The notes under the pieces are model-generated. The model worked only from the letters and a program-made list of their open reading frames with translations, searched no databases and was not told the origin of the DNA. A program made the translations under genes and the position numbers. A DNA stretch of 64,000 nucleotides from Phyllobacterium sp. 21LDTY02-6. Its GTDB lineage: Bacteria > Pseudomonadota > Alphaproteobacteria > Rhizobiales > Rhizobiaceae. Shown here piece by piece: positions 17,707 to 26,171 of the stretch; position 1 is the first letter of the stretch; each line of letters opens with the position of its first letter. The stretch lies in contig NZ_JAMJWD020000003.1 of the NCBI RefSeq assembly GCF_023554255.2, positions 124,001-188,000 on the forward strand, given 5' to 3'.

Positions 17707-19356
17707 TCAGGCAGCAGGTTCCCACTGGCTGCCCGGTATCGCCGAGACGAGCCGGCGGGTATAGGCATGCGCGGGGTTGCGGAAGATTTGCGACGGCGGC
17801 CCGAATTCGACTATCTGACCGCGATACATCACCGCGATATCGTCGCAGATCTGGCTTGCCACGCGTAGGTCGTGAGTGATGAAGATCATCGCCACATCGA
17901 GCAATTTCTGGACCTTCGTGAGCAATTCGAGGATCTGCGCCTGAATTGAAACGTCGAGCGCCGATACGGCTTCATCGGCAACGAGAAGCGCGGGATCGAA
18001 CATCAGCGCGCGTGCAATGCCGACCCGTTGCCGCTGCCCGCCCGAGAACTCATGCGGATAGCGATTGTAAGCGCCTTCATCCAGACCGACGAGCTTGAGA
18101 AGTTCAAGCGCCTTCGCTCTTGCATCCGCGGCACTGACGCCGTGCGCCATCGGCCCGACGACAAGAATCTGCCCGATCGTGTGGCGCGGATTGAGCGACG
18201 CGAACGGGTCCTGGAAAATCATCTGTATATATGGCCGCAGCGGCCGGAATTGATTGGCGTCCAGCGGGGCAATGTCCTGCCCGTTGAACAATATCCTGCC
18301 GCCATCCGCGTCCATCAACTTGAGGAGGACGCGTCCGAGCGAAGACTTTCCGGAACCCGACTCGCCGACGACGCCGAGCGTGCGGCCTTTTTGGATGCTG
18401 AAGCTCACATCGTTCACGGCATGGACCCGGCGCCCCTTCGTGAAGAAACTGCCGCCGCTCGTATAGATCTTGTTGAGCTTTTGCACCTCAAGCACGACGG
18501 GCGATTTCGCATCGCTGAGCCTGTCCTTGTCCCGCATCCGCGGAACGGCGGCCGTGAGGCGCTGCGTGTAGGGATGCGCTGGATGATTGAGCACGTCATC
18601 CGCCTTTCCCTGCTCGACGATCTTGCCTTTCTCCATCACGACGACCCGATCGGCAATCTCGGCGACAACCCCGAAATCGTGCGTGATGAACATGACGCTC
18701 ATATGCTTGTCGCGCTGGATCTTGCGGATCAGCTCCAGGATCTGCGCCTGCGTCGTCACATCGAGCGCCGTCGTCGGTTCGTCGGCGATCAGCACGTCCG
18801 GGCCGAGCGCGAGGGCCATGGCTATCATCACCCGCTGCCGTTGTCCGCCCGACAGCCGGAACGGATACTGGTGCTGTATGAGAAGCGGATCGGGAAGCCC
18901 CACCTCATCGAGCAGATCGAGCACCGCCTGTGCCCGGCCTTGCGGCGTTCCGACACCATGCACTTCCATGACCTCGGCGATCTGCGAGCCGATGGTCATC
19001 AGCGGGTTGAGTGCGGAGAGCGGGTCCTGGAAAATGATCGAGACGGCGCGGCCGCGCAGTGCGCGCACATCCTCCTCCCTCGCCTTGAGGATGTCCATAT
19101 CCTTGAAGCGGATCGCGCCCCTGCTGGGACGGATCGACGACGGCAGCAGGCCCATGATGGCATTCGCGGTAACGGACTTTCCCGAACCCGACTCGCCGAT
19201 GATGCACAGGATTTCGCCTGAACGGAGCTCGAAGGAAATGTCCTCGACCGCGTGGCGTCGCTCCATTCCCCTCGGAAGATCGATGGTCAGATTTTCGACT
19301 GTGAGGATAGCCTCCCCTTTGACGATGGCGCTGTTCCCGGCTGCATTCGTCATCAT
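17707..19356 (-). CDS. Fused oligopeptide-type ABC transporter ATP-binding protein (DppD-DppF)
   Basis: Double ATPase of 549 residues that powers the DppB/DppC-type permeases. Domain 1 has Walker A GESGSGKSV (K60) and the signature LSGGQRQRVMIAMALAL; domain 2 has Walker A GESGSGKSS (K337) and FSGGQRQRVGIARALMF. Both retain Walker B DEP/DEA motifs. Most Dpp systems use two separate ATPase genes; fusion is known in GsiA and rhizobial relatives. The start at 19356 (second ATG at 19353 also possible) follows AAAGGAA. The gene lies upstream of the MarR gene on the same strand. Confidence 0.9.
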   Translation of the reverse strand: MMTNAAGNSAIVKGEAILTVENLTIDLPRGMERRHAVEDISFELRSGEILCIIGESGSGKSVTANAIMGLLPSSIRPSRGAIRFKDMDILKAREEDVRALRGRAVSIIFQDPLSALNPLMTIGSQIAEVMEVHGVGTPQGRAQAVLDLLDEVGLPDPLLIQHQYPFRLSGGQRQRVMIAMALALGPDVLIADEPTTALDVTTQAQILELIRKIQRDKHMSVMFITHDFGVVAEIADRVVVMEKGKIVEQGKADDVLNHPAHPYTQRLTAAVPRMRDKDRLSDAKSPVVLEVQKLNKIYTSGGSFFTKGRRVHAVNDVSFSIQKGRTLGVVGESGSGKSSLGRVLLKLMDADGGRILFNGQDIAPLDANQFRPLRPYIQMIFQDPFASLNPRHTIGQILVVGPMAHGVSAADARAKALELLKLVGLDEGAYNRYPHEFSGGQRQRVGIARALMFDPALLVADEAVSALDVSIQAQILELLTKVQKLLDVAMIFITHDLRVASQICDDIAVMYRGQIVEFGPPSQIFRNPAHAYTRRLVSAIPGSQWEPAA

Positions 19357-19506
19357 CAGGCATTCCTTTCCGATCGATAGGTTCCCGGCGCCTGCCATCG
19401 CGGCGGCAACGGCGCTGCATTGCAGCATCATGCTCGATTGGATCGTGGAATACAACGATGTCTGTGCCGCTGATTTGCCTTAGCGCAGGAAGAGCCGTTG
19501 CCGGCG

Positions 19507-19581
19507 TCAATTCGGCATGTAGAGCGAGCCCAGCCAGACAAGGGCGATAAAACTCAGCAATGTGATAACAAAAAGTGTCAT
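19507..19581 (-). CDS. Possible 24-residue hydrophobic membrane peptide
   Basis: A short frame, ATG to TGA, encodes 24 residues starting MTLFVITLLSFIALVWLG and ending SLYMPN, almost entirely one membrane-spanning stretch. It is the first start codon after a promoter-like pair at 19606-19635 and lies 150 bases upstream of the ATPase gene on the same strand. The ribosome site is poor (GGACGG). No family is recognised. It may be a small transporter-associated peptide or a leader, or chance. Confidence 0.35.
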   Translation of the reverse strand: MTLFVITLLSFIALVWLGSLYMPN

Positions 19582-19605
19582 TCGGCCGTCCAGAAGTGAG
19601 GCAGA

Positions 19606-19635
19606 ACCATAGACCGGGCGGCAATGGCGCATCAA
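19606..19635 (-). promoter_or_regulatory. Sigma-70-like promoter for the ATPase/peptide transcript
   Basis: On the minus strand TTGATG and TATGGT are 18 bases apart, each matching four of six consensus bases. The start of transcription would fall about 20 bases before the 24-residue frame. Confidence 0.3.
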
Positions 19636-19748
19636 CTCACATTAATGAGAGTGACAGGGCGTGATCGACCGGCTTTCGCGCCCTTGCGGGCCATCAGGCG
19701 CTGATCCAAGATGGGCCGCAAGCATCGAGCGCAGCCCTGGAGATGAAA

Positions 19749-20330
19749 ATGCCCGGCCCTTTCGAAGAACTGACCTGGTTGAACGAACCGCCGCATTACC
19801 GGATCGCGGGCGACGCACTGGAGATGAGGACCGGCAAGGACACGGATTTCTGGCGCGAGACCTTCTATGGTTTCTGGCGCGACAATGGTCATTTCCTCCA
19901 TAGGGCGGTGAGTGGCGACTTCACCGCCGAAGTGACCATAAACGGCAAGTACGAGGCCCTTTACGATCAGGCCGGCCTGATGATGCGGCTGAGCGAGACG
20001 CATTGGATCAAGGCCGGCATCGAATTCACCGACGGCACCATGTATCTCTCCGTCGTCGTCACCAATGATGCTTCCGACTGGTCGCTCGTGCAGATCCCGG
20101 CCAGCACCGCCGACGTCAGGATAAGGCTCACCCGCCACAGGGAAGCCGTGCGCGTGCAATATCTCGATGCCGCCACCGGGCATTGGATGCCCGTGCGCCT
20201 TGCATATTTTCCCCCGTCGGCAACGGTTTGCGTCGGCATCATGGGCTGTTCTCCGCAGCGCGAGGGTTTCGAGGTCACGTTCAGCGATCTCGTCATAGGG
20301 CCGCCTATCGAAGCCCGGCTGCATGACTAG
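19749..20330 (+). CDS. DUF1349 domain protein
   Basis: A protein of 193 residues with the DUF1349 concanavalin-like fold pattern: WLNEPPHYRI, TDFWRETFYGF, YDQAGLMMRL and WIKAGIEF in order, as in the yeast YPL067C/regulator-of-glycosidase relatives. No signal peptide is present, so it is cytoplasmic. Its biochemical role is unsettled; a carbohydrate or glycoside ligand is often proposed for the fold. The ATG at 19749 is preferred over 19743 because GGAG then has 6-base spacing. It stands alone, divergent from the ABC genes. Confidence 0.85.
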   Translation: MPGPFEELTWLNEPPHYRIAGDALEMRTGKDTDFWRETFYGFWRDNGHFLHRAVSGDFTAEVTINGKYEALYDQAGLMMRLSETHWIKAGIEFTDGTMYLSVVVTNDASDWSLVQIPASTADVRIRLTRHREAVRVQYLDAATGHWMPVRLAYFPPSATVCVGIMGCSPQREGFEVTFSDLVIGPPIEARLHD

Positions 20331-20539
20331 CGACTGGAACTGACCGCAGCGTCGAGGGTGCCCGGACGACACGCCGCGGCATATCGACGAATCCCACTCG
20401 CTCGTCAAACGCCGAGCGGTTTGTCCGGCGTCGGAGCGGACTGTCACTAAACTTATACATTCCTGCGCTAGGAACGAGCGATAGTTTCGACGGCAGATTT
20501 TCCCTGCATTTTTATATTTTATTGTTTTCAGGTTTCATT

Positions 20540-23500
20540 ATGAAAAAGAATAATATTCTTTATTGCACGACGATATTGTTTTCATTCCTCGCAGGTATAA
20601 CGCACGGCAATAGTGCCGAGGATTCGATTAAGATCCTCACTTATAATGTGGACTTTTTCGCAACGGCCCCGTTGAAAGAGATCGTGACCTTCTTTCTCAA
20701 CGGCAAGTTCGACGTGATCGCGCTGCAGGAAGTATATATCTTAGCGTCGATGAAAACGGCTTTGAACGAAGCACAATCGGTCCATACCTATCGGGGTGCG
20801 CAACCGGCCTCGGGTGACGCTGTTATCAGTCGCCTGCCCGGCATCATAGGCACCAATACACCGCCCGGGGCGTCAACGTTTGGGGACGGACGTCATTTTA
20901 TTGTTGATGGAACCAAGGAAAGGCCGGAAACGACGATGGTTTCGGTCCACCTCAACCCAGGCAGACCAACAAGCCGCCTCGATCAGGCAAGGCAGCTCGT
21001 GTCGTGGGCTGGCGATAGGAAACTGCCCACTTTTCTTGTTGGCGATTTCAATGCGGGTGACGTTTCAGAGCAGGGCTTGCCGCAAGGAGCCACCTATCCC
21101 AAGGCAGGCAATGAACCGACAACATTGAATACCTTCAAGCACCAATATCAGCTCGTCCAGACGGACAGCGAGCGAGAGCTGTTTGAGAGCCACGCATTGC
21201 AGGATGGACGTTATACCTGGCCAACCATGGCGGGCGATGGTGACATAAAAGGCTGGAATGGGTGGGACCGCGTGAAGATCGACCATATCATGCCGGCGAG
21301 ACCTTTCGCCAAATGGTATGTCATCAACGATCGGCCGGACGACCAATATGTCGGCATCATCGACAAGCCGGAACGCGACGGTAAATTATCGGATCATGCT
21401 CTTTTCGCGCATAATCTGCGCTGGGTTGGGCCTATCCTGCAGAAATATGACGAAACCGCCGAAGGCGAGCAATACAAGGTTCGCCTGGCCTGGAACGGCA
21501 ATGCTTCCACATTTGCCGAAAATGCCGGCATCTTCCATCTGACACGCAACAATCTGCGCCGGGACGTCTATCTGGGGCAAATCGTGGAAAAAGATTCGTC
21601 GAATCCTCCGCCGCTTCCGATCATCCCGAATGAGCTGAAAGACCTGACAGAGGCGGAGAAGAAGACGCTACTCGATTGCGCCGGCGGAAATGCGCGTTAC
21701 GCCAAGTCCGTACAGGATTATTGCATCGACGATCACAGCTTCATCGACGAAGTCCTCGTCGCCGACAATGGTACCGTGGTTGTGACCGAGGATGCCGCCC
21801 TCGGTCCATCAAGCGCCAAGCTGCGCCTGGACAAGGGGAAGTTGCGCATCGACGGTAGCGAATTTACCCGTCTCGGCCGGGATCTGGCAATAGAAGCAGG
21901 CGGCGGGACGCTGGATATCAGCGACAAGTCGAACAATGTCACCCTGTCCAGCGGACTCTCCGGTAGCGGAGAATTGTTCAAGGCCGGACCTGGACGATTG
22001 ACGGTTGATGGCGATTTTGCACAGAGCTTCACCGGCACGACGGTCGCGGGCGATGGCATGCTTACCGTCAATGGCACGCTCGGCGGGCTTGTGGATGTGC
22101 GCAGCCATTTGAACGGCGTCGGCACCGTCGCCGGACTGCATGTCTCCCGCGGCGGCACGGTTTCACCCGGCAATTCGGTCGGCGAGTTCCACGTGCGGGA
22201 TGACGCCATCTTTGAATCGGGCAGCACGCTCGATATCGAGATTGCCGCCGACAAGACCACAGCCGATCGCATCCTGGTCGGCAAGACAGCCACCATCAAC
22301 GGTGGAACGGTGGCTGTCCGGATGGTCGATGAACCGGCGCTGCTGAGCGAGGACCAGATCAAGGGACTGTTCGATAATCGGTACGCCGTTCTGACCGCGG
22401 GCGAACTGAAGGGCACGTTCGAAACGGTCACGCCCCAATACAGATATGTCCGCGCCAAGCTCGACTATACCGACAAGGACGTGCTGCTGGGATTCCACCT
22501 GGTGCAGGAGCCGGCCGTGGCCGGCATAGACAACGAGAAACAGAACCCGGTGGAAGAAATCGCCGGGGCGCAGGAACTGAATTTGGCCGGTGCCGACAGC
22601 CAAAATCAGAATGCGGTCGGCGAGGCCGTCAAATCGCTCGGCCTCGGCAATCCGCTGTTCAACAAGTTGCTCTTCTCCAAGATCGAAGATGCGGCCAATT
22701 ACGACCTGCTCAGCGGCGAAGTGAACGCCACGGTAGGCGGGGCGGTGATGACGGCGGGTCATTTCGCATCGGACGCGGTGACGAACCGGGTCCGCGGCGC
22801 TTTCGGTGGCGTTGCAGCGAAAGAACAACCGACGACCGCGCCCCTCGCCTATGCGCCTCTTCCAGGCGCCACGTCGGCACAGGCTTTCGCAAGCATCGAC
22901 CCGAAGAACAGGCCCGCTGGCACCGTCACGCTTTGGGGAGAGGCTTACGGAACCTGGTCCAGTGTCGATGGCGACGGCAATGCTTCCGGTCAAACGGGCA
23001 GAAGCGGCGGGCTCATTACCGGTCTGGATGGCATCGTGGCCGACACCTGGCGGCTTGGCCTCATGGCTGGATACGGCAACACATCGCTGAATTCGGCCAG
23101 GGGCAATGCCAATGTGGACAGCTACCAGATGGGTGTCTATGCCGGCACCCAATGGGACGCGCTTGGCCTTCGCTTTGGTGTCAATCTGGCACAGCATGAC
23201 ATCGAGAGCAGCCGCACGGCCCAATGGTTCGGCATTATCGACAAGAACGAGGCCGCCTTTGGTGCGCAGACGGCTCAGTTCTTCGGCGAGGTCGGTTACA
23301 CGATCGCCACGCCATTTGCCGTGTTCGAGCCATTTGCCGGCGTCAGCCGTGCGCACATGAAGACCGAGGGCTTTGCCGAACAGGGCGGCCCCACGGCCTT
23401 GTCTGGTCTGCCCGGCACGTCGGACGTGACGACGACGACACTCGGCCTCCGGGCCTCGCGGACTTTCGCGGTCAATGACATGATCAGCATTGTCGGCCAT

Positions 23501-23740
23501 GGCATGCTCGGCTGGCAGCATTCATTGGGGGATGTCGTGCCAACCGGCCGCTACGCCTTTGCGGGGGGCGCGCCGTTCACCGTCAGCGGCCTGCCAATCG
23601 CGGAGGATGCGCTCAACCTCGAAGCGGGACTGGACGTCAACATAGGCAGGCGGACGACACTCGGCCTTGGCTATACCGGCCGCTATTCCACTGGCGCCAA
23701 CGACAATTCCATCACCGCAGAGGTTGCAGTGCGGTTCTGA
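20540..23740 (+). CDS. Autotransporter with endonuclease/exonuclease/phosphatase-type passenger
   Basis: Type Va secreted protein of 1066 residues. Residues 1-25 are a signal peptide. Residues 29-300 are an EEP domain (DNase I, neutral sphingomyelinase, exonuclease III fold) with the full catalytic set: N36 in TYNVD, E64 in ALQEV, H137 in VSVHLN, D169 and N171 in GDFN, D249 in KIDHI, and D285-H286 in SDHA. Residues about 400-560 are a beta-helix stem with PATR-like repeats (GPGRLTVDGDF). Residues about 790-1066 form the outer-membrane barrel, starting LWGEAYG and ending AVRF. It should display or release a phosphodiesterase/nuclease/phospholipase at the surface. The first 350 bases are AT-richer than the rest. 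Substrate not determinable. Confidence 0.9.
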   Translation: MKKNNILYCTTILFSFLAGITHGNSAEDSIKILTYNVDFFATAPLKEIVTFFLNGKFDVIALQEVYILASMKTALNEAQSVHTYRGAQPASGDAVISRLPGIIGTNTPPGASTFGDGRHFIVDGTKERPETTMVSVHLNPGRPTSRLDQARQLVSWAGDRKLPTFLVGDFNAGDVSEQGLPQGATYPKAGNEPTTLNTFKHQYQLVQTDSERELFESHALQDGRYTWPTMAGDGDIKGWNGWDRVKIDHIMPARPFAKWYVINDRPDDQYVGIIDKPERDGKLSDHALFAHNLRWVGPILQKYDETAEGEQYKVRLAWNGNASTFAENAGIFHLTRNNLRRDVYLGQIVEKDSSNPPPLPIIPNELKDLTEAEKKTLLDCAGGNARYAKSVQDYCIDDHSFIDEVLVADNGTVVVTEDAALGPSSAKLRLDKGKLRIDGSEFTRLGRDLAIEAGGGTLDISDKSNNVTLSSGLSGSGELFKAGPGRLTVDGDFAQSFTGTTVAGDGMLTVNGTLGGLVDVRSHLNGVGTVAGLHVSRGGTVSPGNSVGEFHVRDDAIFESGSTLDIEIAADKTTADRILVGKTATINGGTVAVRMVDEPALLSEDQIKGLFDNRYAVLTAGELKGTFETVTPQYRYVRAKLDYTDKDVLLGFHLVQEPAVAGIDNEKQNPVEEIAGAQELNLAGADSQNQNAVGEAVKSLGLGNPLFNKLLFSKIEDAANYDLLSGEVNATVGGAVMTAGHFASDAVTNRVRGAFGGVAAKEQPTTAPLAYAPLPGATSAQAFASIDPKNRPAGTVTLWGEAYGTWSSVDGDGNASGQTGRSGGLITGLDGIVADTWRLGLMAGYGNTSLNSARGNANVDSYQMGVYAGTQWDALGLRFGVNLAQHDIESSRTAQWFGIIDKNEAAFGAQTAQFFGEVGYTIATPFAVFEPFAGVSRAHMKTEGFAEQGGPTALSGLPGTSDVTTTTLGLRASRTFAVNDMISIVGHGMLGWQHSLGDVVPTGRYAFAGGAPFTVSGLPIAEDALNLEAGLDVNIGRRTTLGLGYTGRYSTGANDNSITAEVAVRF

Positions 23741-23777
23741 GACTGGAGGGCAGCTGTAAGCGTGCAGCAAGCCGACC

Positions 23778-23793
23778 GGCAGCAATCGCTGCC
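23778..23793. terminator. Hairpin between autotransporter and MFS genes
   Basis: Perfect stem GGCAGC-AATC-GCTGCC in the 58-base gap between two convergent genes. It could end both transcripts. Confidence 0.4.
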
Positions 23794-23798
23794 TCTGT

Positions 23799-24998
23799 TC
23801 AGCCGGCGTCGGCCGGCTCCATCACACGGCGCTGGCGATAGCCGAGCCAGAGCAATGCCAGCGCGGCAATCGCCATCCATGGCAGGAGCAGCATGTTCAG
23901 CGCCTGCCACCCGACATATTGCAGCAGGACCCCGGAGCCGAACGAACAGGCAAGGCCAACGACAAAGATCGTCATATCATTGGTCGCCTGGGCGCGCCCT
24001 TTCTCGGCAGCCGTATAGGTGCCGGTCAGCAGGGCCGTTCCGCCGATATAAAGAAAGTTCCAGCCTATCCCCAGGAGGACGAGAGCACCCGCAAACGAGC
24101 TGAAGCCGGTTCCGCTGAGCGACATGAGCACGTGTCCTGCAAGCAGGGCGAGGCCGGCAAGCATGATGCGCAGGACACCGAACCGGGCTATCAGCGATCC
24201 GGTGACGAAGGACGGCAGGAACATGCCGAGCACGTGCAACTGGATGACCGTCGCGGTGCTTGCCAGGTCATGATCATGATGCGTCATGGCGATGGGTGTC
24301 GCCGTCATCGCCAGGATCATGATGCCATAGCCCGTGACAGCGCCGAACAGCGCGACGAAATAGGTGGGCTGAAACACGATCTGAGCCAGCGGCCGGCCGC
24401 GACCGGTGTTTTCGGCCACGGCCTGCACCGCCGGTACCCTCAAACCCATCAACAGGCAGGCGGCGATCAGCGAGACAAGCGACAGAAGGAGGAACGAACC
24501 GGCATATTCCGGCTGCAGGATGGGCCCGCCTATCTGGCCGAGCATCGGTCCTGCCAGGGCGGCGACTACGCCACCGCCGAGAACGATCGATATCGCCCTG
24601 GACTTGAAAGCTTCGTCGGAGACCTCGCTGGCGGCAAAGCGGTAGAATTGCGCGAAGGCCTGGTAGGCGCCGACAAGCAGGGTTCCGAATGACAGCAGCA
24701 GCAGCGAGCCCAGCCAGATGCCGAGTGCGGCAAGCACGCCGCCGGCAACACCGAGAGCGGCGCCGGTAATGAACCCCGTGCGCCGGCCTACCCGCGCCAT
24801 CCACATCGATGCTGGAAAGGTGGCACAGGCGGTGCCAAGCAACATGGCCGCTACCGGCAGCGTCGCCAGTTCCGGCCGGGCGGTGATCGCTCCGCCCGCA
24901 AGACCACCGACAGTGACGACCAGCACCGATGCAGTCTGGAACAGTGCTTGCGCGGTGGCGAGCAGGAATACCTGCCGGTGCATCTGGTTATTTATCAT
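23799..24998 (-). CDS. MFS transporter
   Basis: Inner-membrane secondary transporter of 399 residues with 12 predicted membrane segments. The loop between segments 2 and 3 carries MARVGRRTGF, the usual MFS motif A form. The ATG at 24998 follows GAGAGGGGG; an earlier TTG is less likely. No regulator or enzyme partner is adjacent, so the substrate is unknown; drug or metabolite export is typical. Confidence 0.88.
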   Translation of the reverse strand: MINNQMHRQVFLLATAQALFQTASVLVVTVGGLAGGAITARPELATLPVAAMLLGTACATFPASMWMARVGRRTGFITGAALGVAGGVLAALGIWLGSLLLLSFGTLLVGAYQAFAQFYRFAASEVSDEAFKSRAISIVLGGGVVAALAGPMLGQIGGPILQPEYAGSFLLLSLVSLIAACLLMGLRVPAVQAVAENTGRGRPLAQIVFQPTYFVALFGAVTGYGIMILAMTATPIAMTHHDHDLASTATVIQLHVLGMFLPSFVTGSLIARFGVLRIMLAGLALLAGHVLMSLSGTGFSSFAGALVLLGIGWNFLYIGGTALLTGTYTAAEKGRAQATNDMTIFVVGLACSFGSGVLLQYVGWQALNMLLLPWMAIAALALLWLGYRQRRVMEPADAG

Positions 24999-25166
24999 TG
25001 GCGCCCCCTCTCGACGCAATCGCCGGGGGCATTCCTAGCACTTCACCGGCTGTGCGGCCGTTCACAAAGCCGTCAACCGGCATGACGACGATCAAGCGGG
25101 CCTATCCGGGCTCAGGCCGGACAGCGATGGACCTCGAGGGCCGGCGCAATGCTCGCCGGATCTCTA

Positions 25167-25376
25167 TCAACGAAAGGAGCAGCAGGCAGAGACGATGGCG
25201 CTGTTGGAGTAGCGCAAGGCGGCGTCCGATATGCCGGCGTCTGCGATGGCGGACCTGATTTTCGCCGCGTTCATTGCAAGCCGCACGTCTTCGCGCGCGA
25301 CCCCGTCGCTCTGCATGACCAGGCGGATGATCGGGTCGTCCAGCAATTCATCCAGTGTCGGGTCCAAATTTGCCAT
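25167..25376 (-). CDS. Small conserved hypothetical protein, 69 residues
   Basis: A frame opening MANLDPTLDELLDDPII with AAGGA 8 bases before the ATG. The composition is protein-like: acidic, amphipathic helices and no low-complexity runs. A cytoplasmic location is expected. It resembles short rhizobial proteins of unknown function by general pattern, which I recall only loosely. It lies alone between the MFS gene and the YCII gene. Confidence 0.6.
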   Translation of the reverse strand: MANLDPTLDELLDDPIIRLVMQSDGVAREDVRLAMNAAKIRSAIADAGISDAALRYSNSAIVSACCSFR

Positions 25377-25594
25377 CGTCGCTATCCTTCATCATGTTGT
25401 GTGGCAGCAAGCTACTGCCAGCTGATGACAGCCGTTGGTCTGCATTGTGACCAATGTTTGAAACTTTGAGGGCGGCGGACGCATGTGCGGCGCATCAATG
25501 CCGCCAAAATACGGGTTGACGGTCGCGGCAGGATCAGTTTGGAGTCGGCGCCAATATCGGACGGCGGAGCGTCGTACCGCGAGGGAGGAAATTC

Positions 25595-25981
25595 ATGTTC
25601 TATGCGATACTGGCCTATCACGAGGAAGAAATAGTCGAATCCTGGACCAAAGAGGAGGATTCCGCGCTCATGGAGGAACTGCTCGAGGTCAATCAACGCC
25701 TGATCGGCGACAAGACCATGGGCCCTTGTGCCCGGCTCGGACCGACGCGCGAAGCCGCGACGCTGCGCGGCAAGGGCGAAGGTTTCATAACCGACGGTCC
25801 CTTTGCGGAGACCAAGGAACAGCTTCTCGGCTTCTATGTCGTGGAGCGTCCGTCGCTCGATGCCGCAATCGACGTGGCACGGCAGCTTCGCCGCGCCAAT
25901 CCGACCGCAACCTATGAGGTCCGGCCGGTCATGCTCTACCGTCAAGGTGCGACCCTGTCCGACGGGGAAGTGCAATCGTAA
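25595..25981 (+). CDS. YCII-related domain protein
   Basis: A 128-residue alpha-beta barrel protein of the YCII/DGPF superfamily. Markers are FYAILAYHEEE at the start, TDGPFAETKEQLLGFYVVE in the middle (the DGPF motif) and the family-typical ending TYEVRPVM. The ribosome site GGGAGG precedes the ATG. DGPF proteins often neighbour ECF sigma factors, but none is visible here. The enzymatic role is uncertain. Confidence 0.9.
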   Translation: MFYAILAYHEEEIVESWTKEEDSALMEELLEVNQRLIGDKTMGPCARLGPTREAATLRGKGEGFITDGPFAETKEQLLGFYVVERPSLDAAIDVARQLRRANPTATYEVRPVMLYRQGATLSDGEVQS

Positions 25982-25996
25982 CGGCTTGCGGGTGAT

Positions 25997-26078
25997 CTTG
26001 CCTGTCCCGGTTATCTGGCCTTTCCCGGTTGTCTTGCCTTTCCCGGTTGTCTTGCCTTTCCCAGCGATCTTGCCTTTC
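25997..26078. repeat. 18-base tandem repeat, about 4.5 units
   Basis: Units of the form CTTGCCTTTCCCGGTTGT repeat head to tail from 25997 (unit starts 25997, 26015, 26033, 26051, 26069). Units 2 and 3 differ at one base. The array lies directly after the YCII stop and before the LytR-CpsA-Psr gene, in non-coding DNA. Confidence 0.9.
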
Positions 26079-26171
26079 ATTGAGGTATGTTTAGTATTCC
26101 AGCCGGCAGGGTAACCGCCCCCGGCGAATATTGCTGCACCGGGTGTCGTCGGCCCCGTGCTGGAGAACAAT

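Noticed and set aside
19632-20447. 271-codon minus-strand frame opposite the DUF1349 gene
   Set aside because: The plus-strand gene has clear domain motifs; the minus frame is explained by high-GC codon use.
22163-23521. 452-codon minus-strand frame under the autotransporter barrel
   Set aside because: It is antisense to a well-supported barrel domain and has no recognisable protein pattern.
25997-26078. Possible CRISPR array
   Set aside because: The units are contiguous 18-base copies with no spacers and no cas genes nearby.
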